DNA from: Bacillus sp. MYb209
Lineage (GTDB): Bacteria; Bacillota; Bacilli; Bacillales; Bacillaceae_G
Reading direction: 5' to 3'
NCBI RefSeq assembly: GCF_002975175.1
Contig: NZ_PCNZ01000008.1
Span: forward strand, 62,001-126,000
DNA: 64,000 bases
The notes beneath the pieces are model-generated. The model worked only from the letters and a program-made list of their open reading frames with translations, did not search any database and was not told where the DNA came from. Made by a program: the position numbers and the translations under genes. Within the stretch, counting starts at the first letter, position 1, and every line of letters starts with the position of its first letter. Below, piece after piece: positions 1-10,406 of this stretch.

Positions 1-2
1 TT

Positions 3-18
3 CAATGATATTCCTCCT
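3..18 (-). promoter_or_regulatory. Ribosome binding site and probable TTG start of a gene leaving the window
   Basis: On the minus strand a perfect AGGAGG (plus positions 13-18) is followed seven bases later by TTG (3-5). This is how several genes in the window start. It suggests another minus-strand gene, probably the next member of the teichoic acid cluster, whose coding region lies beyond the left edge. Nothing of its product can be read. The stretch between it and the glycosyltransferase stop at 243 is AT-rich and shows no other gene. Confidence 0.45.
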
Positions 19-242
19 AGTAATCTAAAACATATTTATATAAACTATAAAATTTAACCACTATAAAAAGAATTAAATAATTTAATTACACTACTATGTA
101 AAAATAAATTATCTATCCTCTGTTTTAATTTTATGATTTTTGCCTACTCATATTTCCCACATTATTATTCTATAACTAAAGATATTACTAATACAAAATC
201 AATGAAATATTATATCGATATCTCTGACAATACCTTCTTATT

Positions 243-1418
243 CTATTTTAACTTTTTTTGTACTTGTTCTTCTAAAATATTTTCCCACTTATCACCAACA
301 ACATTAAAAGTATATCTTTCAACATTTTTTTTAGCCTTGCGACCATATTCTTTTCTTAATTCTTCAAATTCCATTAAGGTCATTAATGAATTAGCAAGTT
401 CATCAATATTTCCTTCTTCTACAAGCAATCCATCTTCTTTATTTTTAATTATTTCGACAGGCCCTGTACAAGCAAAACTTACACAAGGAACTCCTACTGA
501 CATGGCCTCAATTATAACCATTCCAAAAGGTTCATATCTGGAGCTTAAAACATAAATTGATGAATTAAGCATCTCACCAATAATATCATTCGTTTTTGGC
601 ATTAAGAAAATATTATTATAGGCTTTATAATCAAAAATCTGTTGTCGAAGAAGTTGTTCATCTTCTCCCGAACCAAATATTTTTAGCTTCCAATCCGGAT
701 ATTTCTCTATAACTTTAGAAAACGCAGGGACTAAAAGGTCAAAACCTTTCTGAGGTACATATCTACCCGCAGCAATCACTACTTTTTTATCTAGTGCAGC
801 TATTTCTTTAGGAACCGCTGTAGCATTTTCTACTTTATATAACGTTACCCCAGTTCCCTTTAATAGTGATTGATAGTCGCTAATTTCTGAATCTGTTAAA
901 CATGTTAAAGCATCTAATTTCCCATAATATTTTTCAATTTTATTTTGTAAACACTTTTCATGACCACCGAAATACTTATGTTCTTGACCAATCTTAATTA
1001 CATTATTACTTACAAATCTAGTTGCTAAGATATTAAATGATGGTATTGTTGTAATTAAGATACCCTCATTAATTTTCCTTAGAGCCGCAATAATCTTAAA
1101 ATCGACAAAGAGATTAAACATATGATATAAATCTTCGCTTTTATCTATGAAATAACTTGGCATTTTCAATAAGATCTTTTTTATTACTTTCTGGTAAAGA
1201 GGTGTGTTTCTCCCAAATAATTTTCCTCTTCTAGCATCAAAGATAGGATTAAGCTTTACTTTTTTATTAATATCGAACATCGGTTTTGCACTCGTTCTTC
1301 TAACACTGACAATCTCCACATCATAATTTTGAGAGGCAAAATAGTTAGCAGTATTCACAACTGTTCTTACAGTTCCCCCCATTCCATAAATATTATATAC
1401 AAGAAAGGTAATTTTCAT
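243..1418 (-). CDS. GT4-family glycosyltransferase, probable teichoic acid or polymer glycosylation
   Basis: A 391-residue GT-B fold glycosyltransferase. The N-terminus MKITFLVYNIYGMGGTVRTV carries the nucleotide-binding glycine loop after the first beta strand. The C-terminal half has GRYVPQKGFDLL and the retaining-enzyme E-x7-E motif (EPFGMVIIE). This start is preferred over an upstream ATG at 1574 because the fold begins here and a GAGG lies nine bases upstream; the longer version would overlap the neighbouring gene. It begins 22 bases after the 1079-residue glycerophosphotransferase, so the two are probably cotranscribed. By context it may add a sugar to polyglycerol phosphate, the role of TagE in Bacillus subtilis. 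That role and the donor sugar are inference. Confidence 0.8.
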   Translation of the reverse strand: MKITFLVYNIYGMGGTVRTVVNTANYFASQNYDVEIVSVRRTSAKPMFDINKKVKLNPIFDARRGKLFGRNTPLYQKVIKKILLKMPSYFIDKSEDLYHMFNLFVDFKIIAALRKINEGILITTIPSFNILATRFVSNNVIKIGQEHKYFGGHEKCLQNKIEKYYGKLDALTCLTDSEISDYQSLLKGTGVTLYKVENATAVPKEIAALDKKVVIAAGRYVPQKGFDLLVPAFSKVIEKYPDWKLKIFGSGEDEQLLRQQIFDYKAYNNIFLMPKTNDIIGEMLNSSIYVLSSRYEPFGMVIIEAMSVGVPCVSFACTGPVEIIKNKEDGLLVEEGNIDELANSLMTLMEFEELRKEYGRKAKKNVERYTFNVVGDKWENILEEQVQKKLK

Positions 1419-1440
1419 CCTTATATACCTCACTATTTCT

Positions 1441-4400
1441 TTATTTTTCATTTGATATTTTCTTGATTTCTTTATAAATTCGTTCAAAATTCTTTTTATC
1501 ATGACGCGCATAATATTTTTTAGACTTAATGAGGTACTTAGGTTTATATTTAAAATCTTTTTGAACATACTCATTAATATATTTTATTACTTCATCTTTT
1601 GTATATGCTATATCTCCAACTAACTCCCTGCTCAAATCTACATAAGATCCTCTATGTTTCAAATAATCATTGATATCAAAATGATAGAAAATCGATGGTT
1701 TTTTCAAGTAATTAAAATCAAACACAACACTTGAATAATCTGTAATCATTAAGGAACTACTTTGCATCAATTCTTTTACGCTTTCTTCGCCTAATTTAAC
1801 AATTTGTATTCTCTTATATAAAGATGAAAATTCATCTTTATATTTTTTTTGTATTTCGATATGTGGAAAGAATTTTAATACTAAATCATTTTCCTCTAAT
1901 AGATTATGCAACCTCTTATCTTTTAATAATTGACTATAATGCACATAAAAATCTGATGCTAAAAATTCTTTTTTTGAATCAATAATCCAATCTCTCCATG
2001 TAGGCATAAGAAGAATCTCTCGAGTTTTTCGACTTTTACTTTTATCTACTAAAGAATCAAATCTAGCTAATCCGGTAACCATCACTTGATCCTTTTTAAA
2101 ATTCATTTCGTTTATCATAATATTTTGTTCATGTGTAGAGGAAACAACGAATTTTTTAATCATTCCATTATAAGACTTTCTATTAAACTGCAATTTTTTC
2201 ATTGCAATAATACCATGTTGTAGGTAAATTACTTTCTTTGGATTACTTCCCATCTTAGGATGGACAATGCTTGGAATAACATCCCTAATGCCATGACTTA
2301 CGATAAGATATTCACTTAAATGATATAGAACAAGGTGTTTAAAACTATCATACCGCAGAACCTTTTCTTTATACGGTTCTAGGTTTGCCATATTTTTGTT
2401 ATTGGTTGTACTCACATAATAGTAATTTTCTGAGGTTTTATTCTTAACACAAGACTCAAAAAAAGCAAATCCATTATCTTGCGCAACTTCCCCCAAATTT
2501 TCCCCAATAAGCCATACTGGTTTCTTTCGAAATTTACTCCATACTTTAGCAACTCCTCTGGCCATTAAGAATTTTATTTTTTCTTTTTTTCTTTCATGTG
2601 CCTTTAAGCTCCTTATTTCAAGTGACATTATCTTATCCTTTTTATTAAAGAACGTAGAACAATATAAACCACTTTCCATTTTTATCGTATTTTCTTTAAA
2701 AGTGGAGTTTTTATTGATAATATTTATATCCTCACAAAGTACCATTGTTTCCACATTATTATTATTAACATTCGCAGCAAAGTACACATCCCATTTCCCT
2801 GCATCATGAAGCTCATTTACTTTCATAAATGATGAATTAATATAAAATAGATACTCATTAAGATTATTTAATTTACCTTTCTGTGTTACAGTTTGACCAG
2901 TTTTCTTTTCCTTAAAAACTAACCTTGCATCTTGCAATTCAAGCTGTTTTTCTACCGTTGAATAAATTTTGAGTTTTATATTATCCTTATTTACATCCAT
3001 TTCAGTACAATAGGATTGTAAAGAATTCTGTACAGACACTGATAATTCATTTTGATTTGTATAATAGGGCTGAATTTGTATCGGATGCCCATTAACATTC
3101 CGGTTTAATGAAGGATAAATAATTGCCTTTGCTTTATTCTTTATATCATCTAAATTAGATATGAATTTAAACACAATATTATTTCCATTACCCTCAATAT
3201 AAATCATAAACTGTAAGTTTACTTCACCAATTGTTTCAATATCAAATGAATCCCAATCATATGAGCTATTAAAATAATAGCCTCCGTCTCCTTCTGAAAA
3301 TTCATTTATACAATTGATTTTTAAATCCATAGATTCCTCATGAAGATACACATCTTTTAAAACATAGTTAACATCCGGAATGCTTACAAAGCCTTTTACG
3401 ATTAGCTTACTCGCTTCATAATCAACTCTAATAACATCACAGTATACTCCTTCATCTCTAACCAATACTGCTAAATTATTATCTAAAGTAACATATGGTC
3501 GGATTCTTTTTATAGTACCGGATCGGGAATAAATTGTTTTAGGTATAACTACAAAGTCCATTTTAGCTTCTAGGATAGAATCTAGATTTAATGGAACTCT
3601 ATCTTTAACCCCGCTCACTTTAAAACTTAAGAACACATCCCAAATTCCCTTTTCTTCAAAGAAATCACCTTCTTCAAACGCTATTGTCTTTGTAAAAGAA
3701 TGGTTTATTATCCTAATAGGATGTGATTGATGTCTTTTCGTATCTCGATGGATAAACAATAACTCTACCATCTGATTTTCCGCATCCACCATACAATTAA
3801 ATTGCACGAATCCCTCGATAGTGAGCTTGTTCTGTCCTAAATTTACAGTTTTAATTTTAGTAGAAACCATTCTCTCTTCATTTTTTTCAATTTTAAGAAT
3901 TAATTCCTGTTTATTATTACGAGAAAACACGTGATAATACAATTGATCATTATAACGAAAATAATGTCCAACTACTTTTTTTTCTTGTTTATTTTCAACC
4001 TTTATTAATACAGACTTGCCATTAAGCTCCCCTTCGCAATACAATTCCCAGTTACCTTCATATAAAGGATTTCCCTTTAAATTCAGCGTTACTTGATATT
4101 CATTTGTACTGTCATTCACTTTTAAATCTGTTAAGTTTTTCACTTCTTTTGTAAGGCCATTTTTCAAAAAGAACTCTTTTAAATAAACCTCTCTACGCTT
4201 AGACTTCGGGGAGAAATCCCCCAGTATTACAAAATCTTTTTCTTCATTTTCAAAAATTTCATTTGCAGAGACAACAATACCTACAGAGTCTTTTCTACTA
4301 AATTCAACAAACTGTTCAACTGAATTAATCGCATTCACTTGAAAAATTGTGTTATCAGGACATATAAAGAATTCCTTCTCCAAATTGTTATATACATGAA

Positions 4401-4680
4401 GAACAACAATGTCTTTATCTAGTTGTAAATAAACTTTTAATTTTCCATTATTCATTATTTCGGAAAGTCCCGAAATTGGTAGAACACATATAATTCTATC
4501 TTTATGGATTTTCATACTAGATAGTGATAACTGTTTTTTAGAATTTCCTTTATGAATAAATAATCCCTTTACTCTCTCATAAATATCTTGCATATTTCCA
4601 TCTGTTTGTATAGAGATTTCAAGTTCGATGCTTTTATTTTGCGTAATTTTCATTTCTTCCAATAACACTTTTACTTTCAA
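1441..4680 (-). CDS. Very large CDP-glycerol glycerophosphotransferase with repeated N-terminal domains
   Basis: About 1079 residues. The C-terminal 380 or so form the TagB/TagF catalytic domain (PF04464-type): LQHGIIAMKK, GLARFDSL, LMPTWRDW and TDYSSVVFDFNYLKKPSIFY. It probably transfers glycerol phosphate from CDP-glycerol to a teichoic acid chain at the inner membrane face. The first 690 residues hold roughly three or four diverged units. Three end alike in GIWDVFLSF, GEVNLQFMI and GKWDVYFAA, and they look like beta-sandwich accessory domains. The start is chosen as TTG at 4680, because AAAGGTGAG lies six bases upstream; an in-frame ATG at 4698 would put that ribosome site inside the gene. 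B. subtilis TagF is 746 residues, so this is unusually long. The exact acceptor cannot be told. Confidence 0.8.
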   Translation of the reverse strand: MKVKVLLEEMKITQNKSIELEISIQTDGNMQDIYERVKGLFIHKGNSKKQLSLSSMKIHKDRIICVLPISGLSEIMNNGKLKVYLQLDKDIVVLHVYNNLEKEFFICPDNTIFQVNAINSVEQFVEFSRKDSVGIVVSANEIFENEEKDFVILGDFSPKSKRREVYLKEFFLKNGLTKEVKNLTDLKVNDSTNEYQVTLNLKGNPLYEGNWELYCEGELNGKSVLIKVENKQEKKVVGHYFRYNDQLYYHVFSRNNKQELILKIEKNEERMVSTKIKTVNLGQNKLTIEGFVQFNCMVDAENQMVELLFIHRDTKRHQSHPIRIINHSFTKTIAFEEGDFFEEKGIWDVFLSFKVSGVKDRVPLNLDSILEAKMDFVVIPKTIYSRSGTIKRIRPYVTLDNNLAVLVRDEGVYCDVIRVDYEASKLIVKGFVSIPDVNYVLKDVYLHEESMDLKINCINEFSEGDGGYYFNSSYDWDSFDIETIGEVNLQFMIYIEGNGNNIVFKFISNLDDIKNKAKAIIYPSLNRNVNGHPIQIQPYYTNQNELSVSVQNSLQSYCTEMDVNKDNIKLKIYSTVEKQLELQDARLVFKEKKTGQTVTQKGKLNNLNEYLFYINSSFMKVNELHDAGKWDVYFAANVNNNNVETMVLCEDINIINKNSTFKENTIKMESGLYCSTFFNKKDKIMSLEIRSLKAHERKKEKIKFLMARGVAKVWSKFRKKPVWLIGENLGEVAQDNGFAFFESCVKNKTSENYYYVSTTNNKNMANLEPYKEKVLRYDSFKHLVLYHLSEYLIVSHGIRDVIPSIVHPKMGSNPKKVIYLQHGIIAMKKLQFNRKSYNGMIKKFVVSSTHEQNIMINEMNFKKDQVMVTGLARFDSLVDKSKSRKTREILLMPTWRDWIIDSKKEFLASDFYVHYSQLLKDKRLHNLLEENDLVLKFFPHIEIQKKYKDEFSSLYKRIQIVKLGEESVKELMQSSSLMITDYSSVVFDFNYLKKPSIFYHFDINDYLKHRGSYVDLSRELVGDIAYTKDEVIKYINEYVQKDFKYKPKYLIKSKKYYARHDKKNFERIYKEIKKISNEK

Positions 4681-4901
4681 TTCAATCTCACCTTTCATCT
4701 GTTAACAGTTAAATCCACTATCCGACTACTTTGTGTCCATTTCTCTATTTACAATTTATGTTTTATAACTTATATAAAAAATTATCCTAACTACTATCAT
4801 TAGTAGGATTGATATTTCTATATTCAAATAAAGATAACGTAGTATACTTATTTATTTAATTAACAATATAACGAAACAATTCTAACTAAAAAAGGGAGGA
4901 T

Positions 4902-6494
4902 TTAGTTTTTCAGTTGCTCTCTCTTTGCAAGGATCTCCAGGACAATTCTCTTTGAATTATTTTTATCGATATATGAGAATAAGTGATTTCTAAGCGATTT
5001 ATACCTTTCTTTCTCCTTAAATCCATTGTGCATATAGAAAGTTAAGAGTTGAACTAGTTCATCCACATGCACACATCTATCTCCAAATAATTCATGTTCT
5101 ACGTTTAAATAACCATTCATTATATGATCGAACTGAAAGAAAATAATTGGTTTTTTTAAATAATACATATCCCAAGAAACACTAGAATAATCTGTTATAA
5201 GCAGTGAAGATTCCATTATCAACTCATTAATTTTTATATCTTTGTATTTTACAAATTGTACATTTGAAGTATTACACTCAAAATAACGAATAGAACTATG
5301 AATTCTTGGATGCATACAAAATTTTAAAATAACGTTATGTTTCTCTAGTTGTTCAACAAGGGTTGTATCATTTAGCAGCCTTTCATATTGCCTATAAAAT
5401 TGACTATCTAAAAACCCTTCCTCTGATACCTCATCTAGCCACTCTCGCCATGTCGGTAGCAATAGAATTTGTTTTTGCTCCCCACTCTTATCTTGCAAAT
5501 AATCCCACCTTGCTAATCCACTCACAATGATTTCATCTTCTGTATAATTAAAAAATTGTTTTACAATTTCTTTTTCATATTCCGAAGATACACAAAATAA
5601 ATTCGTTCCATTCGGACTACCTTTTTTAAAAATTGAATCCACCTTTTTCAAACCTAGCACACCGTGTTGTAGAAAAACGTGCTTTTTAGTATGAATAACT
5701 TTCTTTAACGTTCCCCTGTTTTCTTTCCATATATAACAATGTGCCTTTGACTCAGAAGATATCATAAGTGTACTAGCAAGGAGATAAATCATATACTTGA
5801 TGCTCATAAAGTCGATAACTTTATCCTCATATTGATCAAGCATCTTATAGTCATTAGACTTTTTGTTAATCACATAATATAGATTGGGAATTTGCTTATG
5901 ATCATAGCAATACTTAAAGAAATAATAAGAATTATCTTGTGCGGTATGGCTAAATTTCTCATATACTAATACAATGCCTTTTCGATCCCAATGCCATTTA
6001 AATGTATAATATATGATTAATGCCAGCTTTTCTTTCAAAGCATATTTTAACTGATCATAGGTTCCCTTCCTTCGATAATGTAAGCTGAGTCCACCTTTAA
6101 CAGTCACATATGGATATACTACATATCCATCTTCACCATGGTCACGCTGTAATCGATTGTTTAGCTTTCTATTAACAATATAGCTGGGATGTTTAATTCG
6201 ATAACTTTTAAGTTCATCGGATTTCAAATGTACATAAAAATCCCAAAAAAACGGGCCTAGCTCAAGTTGATCCAGCTCTATTTCAAAGATAACCTTTTTT
6301 TCAAATTCATTTACGCTACTTTCCTGATACGGGAGTTGATAAACTTTATCTCCGTTCCTTTTTTTTAAAGTTATAGCCTCGACCGTACATTTATCTCTAC
6401 ATTTTACTCTAATAGCAAACTGCCATTTTCCTTTTTTCTTCTTAAATGACGTTATTCGTATTTTAGAAATTAACTTTCCGGAGGATTTGACCAT
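4902..6494 (-). CDS. CDP-glycerol glycerophosphotransferase family protein
   Basis: About 531 residues. The catalytic half (from about residue 150) has FLQHGVLGLKK, GLARWDYL, LLPTWREW, KFCMHPRIH and TDYSSVSWDMYYLKKPIIFF, which is the TagB/TagF family signature. The first 130 residues are a single copy of the accessory unit repeated in the 1079-residue neighbour, ending GPFFWDFYVHL. Both proteins carry QHG where the TagF-like protein at 9090-10298 has WHG, so they form a separate subclass. ATG at 6494 has AGAGTG five bases upstream; GTG at 6503 is the alternative. It lies between tagH and the larger paralogue, separated by gaps of about 145 and 220 bases, so it may have its own promoter. Its step in polymer synthesis is not determinable from sequence. 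Confidence 0.8.
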   Translation of the reverse strand: MVKSSGKLISKIRITSFKKKKGKWQFAIRVKCRDKCTVEAITLKKRNGDKVYQLPYQESSVNEFEKKVIFEIELDQLELGPFFWDFYVHLKSDELKSYRIKHPSYIVNRKLNNRLQRDHGEDGYVVYPYVTVKGGLSLHYRRKGTYDQLKYALKEKLALIIYYTFKWHWDRKGIVLVYEKFSHTAQDNSYYFFKYCYDHKQIPNLYYVINKKSNDYKMLDQYEDKVIDFMSIKYMIYLLASTLMISSESKAHCYIWKENRGTLKKVIHTKKHVFLQHGVLGLKKVDSIFKKGSPNGTNLFCVSSEYEKEIVKQFFNYTEDEIIVSGLARWDYLQDKSGEQKQILLLPTWREWLDEVSEEGFLDSQFYRQYERLLNDTTLVEQLEKHNVILKFCMHPRIHSSIRYFECNTSNVQFVKYKDIKINELIMESSLLITDYSSVSWDMYYLKKPIIFFQFDHIMNGYLNVEHELFGDRCVHVDELVQLLTFYMHNGFKEKERYKSLRNHLFSYIDKNNSKRIVLEILAKREQLKN

Positions 6495-6640
6495 TCGCTT
6501 CACTCTTTCTTTAGCACTTCAACGAATCAAATTCATATAGTTAAATATATGATTTTCAAGAAATTTGTATGTTATAACTCAACTATGAGCGATATACGAA
6601 GGTTTTAATCCCACCGTAATCATGTAAACACTTCATCAAT

Positions 6641-8269
6641 TTAATTAGCATGTAAAAATATAGATATTTGATCAACAGTTATACCATCTGCGGATGAAAA
6701 TTTAAAATCATATTTATCAGAGCGGTATATAAATGATGCTCCGTCTTCACTTACTAACTGCGCTTGACCTAACTTCTCTAACATCGCCACCTTAGGGATA
6801 GACATATTCTGTATTGTAACCTGTTTTACAGTGAACTGATGGTTATATAGAACATTGATATTTTCATAACTATTTAATGTACCCTCTAATAGTTCTTCGG
6901 TGTTTTTTGGCTTCCCTATCACACCTTGTACATCTTGTTGATTTTTTCCTAATAAAGATATACCACTTTCAAAGTTTTGATTTGAGCCCGATAGCCCCTT
7001 TAACTTGTTGGAGATAACCTCATACTGTAAAGCTGAGCTAAAAGGAATCGTACTTGACACACCCTCACTAATCCATCCTTCTGTTCCATCTTCATATACA
7101 ATTTCCAACCAGTTTATATCGTTTTTTTCATCTTTTTGCTGTGTCTTTACCACAAACGGTGTACCAAATTCCATCATAGCTACTTGTTTACCATTTAGAT
7201 TTGGCATACTTCTGATCTTTGCCTTTGCCATTTTCACATATCGAATATCTAAATCCGCCAATGGATTTTTTTTCTTTTCATTAGACACTTGTTTCTTTTT
7301 ACTTTCAGCTTCCGCCTGGGGAGGCTGGACAAACAGATCCTTTTTCAAATAAGCAGTACTTCCAACTCCGATACATAAGACCAATCCTGCCAATGGAATC
7401 ATATATTTTTTCTTCCGTTTCCTTGGATTTAATCCAGTATGTGCAATATCTAAAGCCTTAGCGTCCTCCTGCTTCATTTCCTGACCGGCTTGTTTTCTCT
7501 GTGCTTCTTCTTTAAATTTTTGTTGCTCCTCTTTACTCATAGCACGGTATTCTTTTAAAAACTGTTCGTATTTAGGCATTACGTCTTTCATAAGCCCATA
7601 ATCCTTAATTTCACCATATTCAATCCATAACGCTTTTGTACAAAATTGCTTTACTTGTCCTAATGAATGACTCACAAAAAAGATCGTTTTCCCTTGTTCT
7701 TTAAATTCATTCATTCGTTTTAAACACTTATCTGTAAATGTTTGGTCACCTACAGACAAGGCTTCATCAATAACTAAAACATCTGGATTAATATTCACAG
7801 AAATTGCAAAACCAAGGCGAGATTTCATACCGCTAGAATATTTTTTTACAGGCATATCAATAAACTTACCAATATCGGCAAACTCGATAATTTCTGGTGT
7901 TAATGTTTGAATCTCATCCTTACTTAGCCCCATCATCAAACATTTCAATTCAATATTTTCTCGGCCTGTTAATTGGTTATTAAGTCCGACAGCTATAGCA
8001 ATAAGTGATATTTTACCCTTTATATCAATAGTTCCTGCCGTAGGTGGTGTAATGCCAGCAATTAAATTAGACATTGTTGATTTACCAGATCCATTTACGC
8101 CAATAATACCAATTACATCACCTTTTTGGGCTTCAAAACTTAAATTTCTTAACGCGTAAAAATCTTCACCAAACCCGCCCGGATATATAATATCCTTTAA
8201 CTTATCAGAACTTTTACTATGCATTTTATATTTTTTTGTTACATTATGAAACTTCACTGAATAGTTCAT
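6641..8269 (-). CDS. tagH: Teichoic acid ABC exporter ATP-binding subunit with SH3b tail
   Basis: A 542-residue ATPase of the TagGH exporter, which flips finished teichoic acid across the membrane. Residues 1-250 are the nucleotide-binding domain: Walker A GVNGSGKS, signature YSSGMKSRLG, Walker B VLVIDEALSVGD and the switch histidine in FFVSHS. A charged linker leads to one transmembrane segment (about 290-310, IPLAGLVLCIGVGSTAYL). An SH3b-like domain follows outside the cell (about 340-405, with IRSMPNLNGKQV and GWISEGV), then a C-terminal region of unknown fold. B. subtilis TagH is also about 527 residues, so the tail is normal for the family. It starts 15 bases after the tagG stop and is clearly its partner. 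Confidence 0.92.
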   Translation of the reverse strand: MNYSVKFHNVTKKYKMHSKSSDKLKDIIYPGGFGEDFYALRNLSFEAQKGDVIGIIGVNGSGKSTMSNLIAGITPPTAGTIDIKGKISLIAIAVGLNNQLTGRENIELKCLMMGLSKDEIQTLTPEIIEFADIGKFIDMPVKKYSSGMKSRLGFAISVNINPDVLVIDEALSVGDQTFTDKCLKRMNEFKEQGKTIFFVSHSLGQVKQFCTKALWIEYGEIKDYGLMKDVMPKYEQFLKEYRAMSKEEQQKFKEEAQRKQAGQEMKQEDAKALDIAHTGLNPRKRKKKYMIPLAGLVLCIGVGSTAYLKKDLFVQPPQAEAESKKKQVSNEKKKNPLADLDIRYVKMAKAKIRSMPNLNGKQVAMMEFGTPFVVKTQQKDEKNDINWLEIVYEDGTEGWISEGVSSTIPFSSALQYEVISNKLKGLSGSNQNFESGISLLGKNQQDVQGVIGKPKNTEELLEGTLNSYENINVLYNHQFTVKQVTIQNMSIPKVAMLEKLGQAQLVSEDGASFIYRSDKYDFKFSSADGITVDQISIFLHAN

Positions 8270-8284
8270 TTTTTACAATCCTCA

Positions 8285-9088
8285 TTATAGATAGTCTACA
8301 AAATGTTTTCTAAATTTCACATGTACTGCTGTACCAATCAATAGCATAAAGAACACAATTCCCCAGAAATACAGTGTATACATTATATCTTCATAAAACC
8401 AACCCGTTCCTAAAAAAGCATTTCGATAGCCTTGGACTATGTAGCATAATGGATTCAGCTGCATAATCTTTTGTAAAACAAGCGGTAACTTCTCAGGGGT
8501 CCATAAAATGGGAGTTAAATAGAGTAGCATCCGCATTAAAGATTGCACTATCATTTGTACATCACGCACGATCGTAGATAAAGTAGAAGTAATTAAAGAA
8601 AACGCAAAAACAAGCATAACTGTGGCAAACATATAATAGGTCAATTGAATATAATAGATTGAAATCCCTTGACCCGATACTAAAAATATAAAGGTAACAA
8701 TGCCTATTAATACTAGATGTTGATAAAAGTTAGACATAATTACATAACTAGGAATAACACTCATTGGAAAGCTCATCCTTGAGATCATATTTAACCTTGT
8801 ATAAATAGATTTAGAAGCTTGCATAGTTGCAGGATTAATAAAGAACCATACCGATATGCCAGAAATCAACCAATATATAAATGGAACACCATTTACCCCT
8901 GAACCACCTCTTATTGCAGTTCCAAAAACAAACCAATAAATGCCCATTTGGATTAGAGGGTTTAACATTTCCCAAACGATGCCTAGATAGTTATCTTTAT
9001 TTGTACTTTTAACTTGATAAATAGATAGGCGTTTAATTAAATAGAGACTATTTATCTGTTCTTTTAATACCATAATCATTGCATTCAT
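8285..9088 (-). CDS. tagG: Teichoic acid ABC exporter permease subunit
   Basis: A 267-residue ABC-2 type permease with about six membrane spans. It pairs with the ATPase encoded directly downstream to export wall teichoic acid. Family features are the conserved amphipathic N-terminus and the stretch YLGIVWEMLNPLIQMGIYW. The start is placed at ATG 9088, with GGAGAGG nine bases upstream, rather than TTG at 9106, which would overlap the preceding gene. Its start lies one base beyond the stop codon of the TagF-like gene at 9090, so translation is probably coupled. The call is firm from family resemblance and from adjacency to tagH. Confidence 0.92.
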   Translation of the reverse strand: MNAMIMVLKEQINSLYLIKRLSIYQVKSTNKDNYLGIVWEMLNPLIQMGIYWFVFGTAIRGGSGVNGVPFIYWLISGISVWFFINPATMQASKSIYTRLNMISRMSFPMSVIPSYVIMSNFYQHLVLIGIVTFIFLVSGQGISIYYIQLTYYMFATVMLVFAFSLITSTLSTIVRDVQMIVQSLMRMLLYLTPILWTPEKLPLVLQKIMQLNPLCYIVQGYRNAFLGTGWFYEDIMYTLYFWGIVFFMLLIGTAVHVKFRKHFVDYL

Positions 9089-9089
9089 T

Positions 9090-10298
9090 TTATTGTGCCT
9101 CTCCAAAAAACACTTTCTCTACTACACGTTTAGATGCAAGACCATCTTCCAAATAACAGTAGTTATTATAGAAAGTATCATATTTTTTTTCAAATTCGCC
9201 CAATCCATCCCTTGTGAATTTCATAATCTCTTCCAATACACCTTCAGTTGTTGAAACAACTGGTCCAGGAGCTTCCTTTTCTAAATCAAAATAAAAGCCT
9301 CTTAGCTTATCACGATATAAATCAATATCATACGTATAAAAAATAATAGGTCTTTTCAAATTTGCATAATCAAAAAAAACAGAAGAATAATCTGTAATTA
9401 GCACATCTGATAATACGTACAATTCATTAATATCGACATGATGGGAAAAGTCATAAACAAACCCTTTATACGGAGCTAAATCAAACTGTTCTGCTACTAA
9501 ATAATGCATCCTTAACACAATGATATAATCAGAACTTAACTTTTGCTGTAAAAGGTTTAAATCCAGTTGTAAGTCTAATTTATAACGCCCTTGGCTATAA
9601 AATTGATCATCTCTCCACGTTGGAGCATATAAAATGATTTTTTTATCTACAGGTAAACCGTTTTTTTTCTTCAGCTCTTCAATCTTCTTACAATTATTGT
9701 TTACATATAAAAAGTCATTTCTAGGATATCCAACTTCAACTACATCTTTTTTAAATTGAAATGCGCTTCGGAAAATCTTTGTTGAATACGCATTCGGTGA
9801 CAATAAATAATCCCAATTTTGCGCTTCTCTCTTAAATTTTTCCTTATATTTTTCTGTAGTTGTGCCTGGCATATGAACTTCTTTCATATCCATAGCTAAT
9901 TTTTTTAGTGGTGTACCGTGCCAAGTTTGTACATAAGTAGTATGCTTAGGCTTTGGAAGCCACAATGGCATCCGACTATTTGTAACCCAATATTGCGCAC
10001 GTGCCATTAAAATAAACCAACGGATTGAAAAGCGCTTAACATATGGAATATTCGCCTCTTTAAACTGTTCTATATAGTTTTTATTCACACTCCACACCAT
10101 TTGGAATCCTAAATGTTGCTGTTCCATATACTCGTATATCGCACGTGGATTACAACTATACTGTTTGCCAGAAAAACTTTCAAAAACAACTAATTTCTTT
10201 TGAGCAGGTAAGTGACTGCATAGTACAAATATCGTTTTACAAGCAACCTTTACTATTCGATGATTTTTTATTTTTTTGATTACACTCATATTATCCAT
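9090..10298 (-). CDS. tagF: TagF-like CDP-glycerol glycerophosphotransferase
   Basis: A 402-residue protein consisting almost entirely of the glycerophosphotransferase catalytic domain: TWHGTPLKKLAMDM, GYPRNDFLY, ILYAPTWRDD, and ITDYSSVFFDYANLKRPI near the C-terminus. The WHGTPLK form is that of TagF/TarF enzymes, which extend the polyglycerol-phosphate chain from CDP-glycerol. It is shorter than B. subtilis TagF (746 residues) because it lacks the long N-terminal region. It leads directly into tagG and tagH, so polymerase and exporter share a transcript. A terminator at 10407-10446 separates it from the tagD-tagB unit. The second ATG at 10289 has better ribosome-site spacing. Whether it is polymerase or a short-primer enzyme is not settled by sequence. 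Confidence 0.8.
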   Translation of the reverse strand: MDNMSVIKKIKNHRIVKVACKTIFVLCSHLPAQKKLVVFESFSGKQYSCNPRAIYEYMEQQHLGFQMVWSVNKNYIEQFKEANIPYVKRFSIRWFILMARAQYWVTNSRMPLWLPKPKHTTYVQTWHGTPLKKLAMDMKEVHMPGTTTEKYKEKFKREAQNWDYLLSPNAYSTKIFRSAFQFKKDVVEVGYPRNDFLYVNNNCKKIEELKKKNGLPVDKKIILYAPTWRDDQFYSQGRYKLDLQLDLNLLQQKLSSDYIIVLRMHYLVAEQFDLAPYKGFVYDFSHHVDINELYVLSDVLITDYSSVFFDYANLKRPIIFYTYDIDLYRDKLRGFYFDLEKEAPGPVVSTTEGVLEEIMKFTRDGLGEFEKKYDTFYNNYCYLEDGLASKRVVEKVFFGEAQ

Positions 10299-10406
10299 GC
10301 ACCTTCTAACTACAATTAGCCTTTTTATAAATTATCACGATAACCATTTACATTCTTACATTCAATGCCCCTGATTCAAAGACCGTAAGAAAAATTAAAC
10401 ACCCAC

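Noticed and set aside
7005-7352. Open frame on the plus strand opposite tagH, and many similar frames opposite other genes
   Set aside because: They lie in another frame of strongly supported genes, have no ribosome site and encode low-complexity or hydrophobic nonsense.
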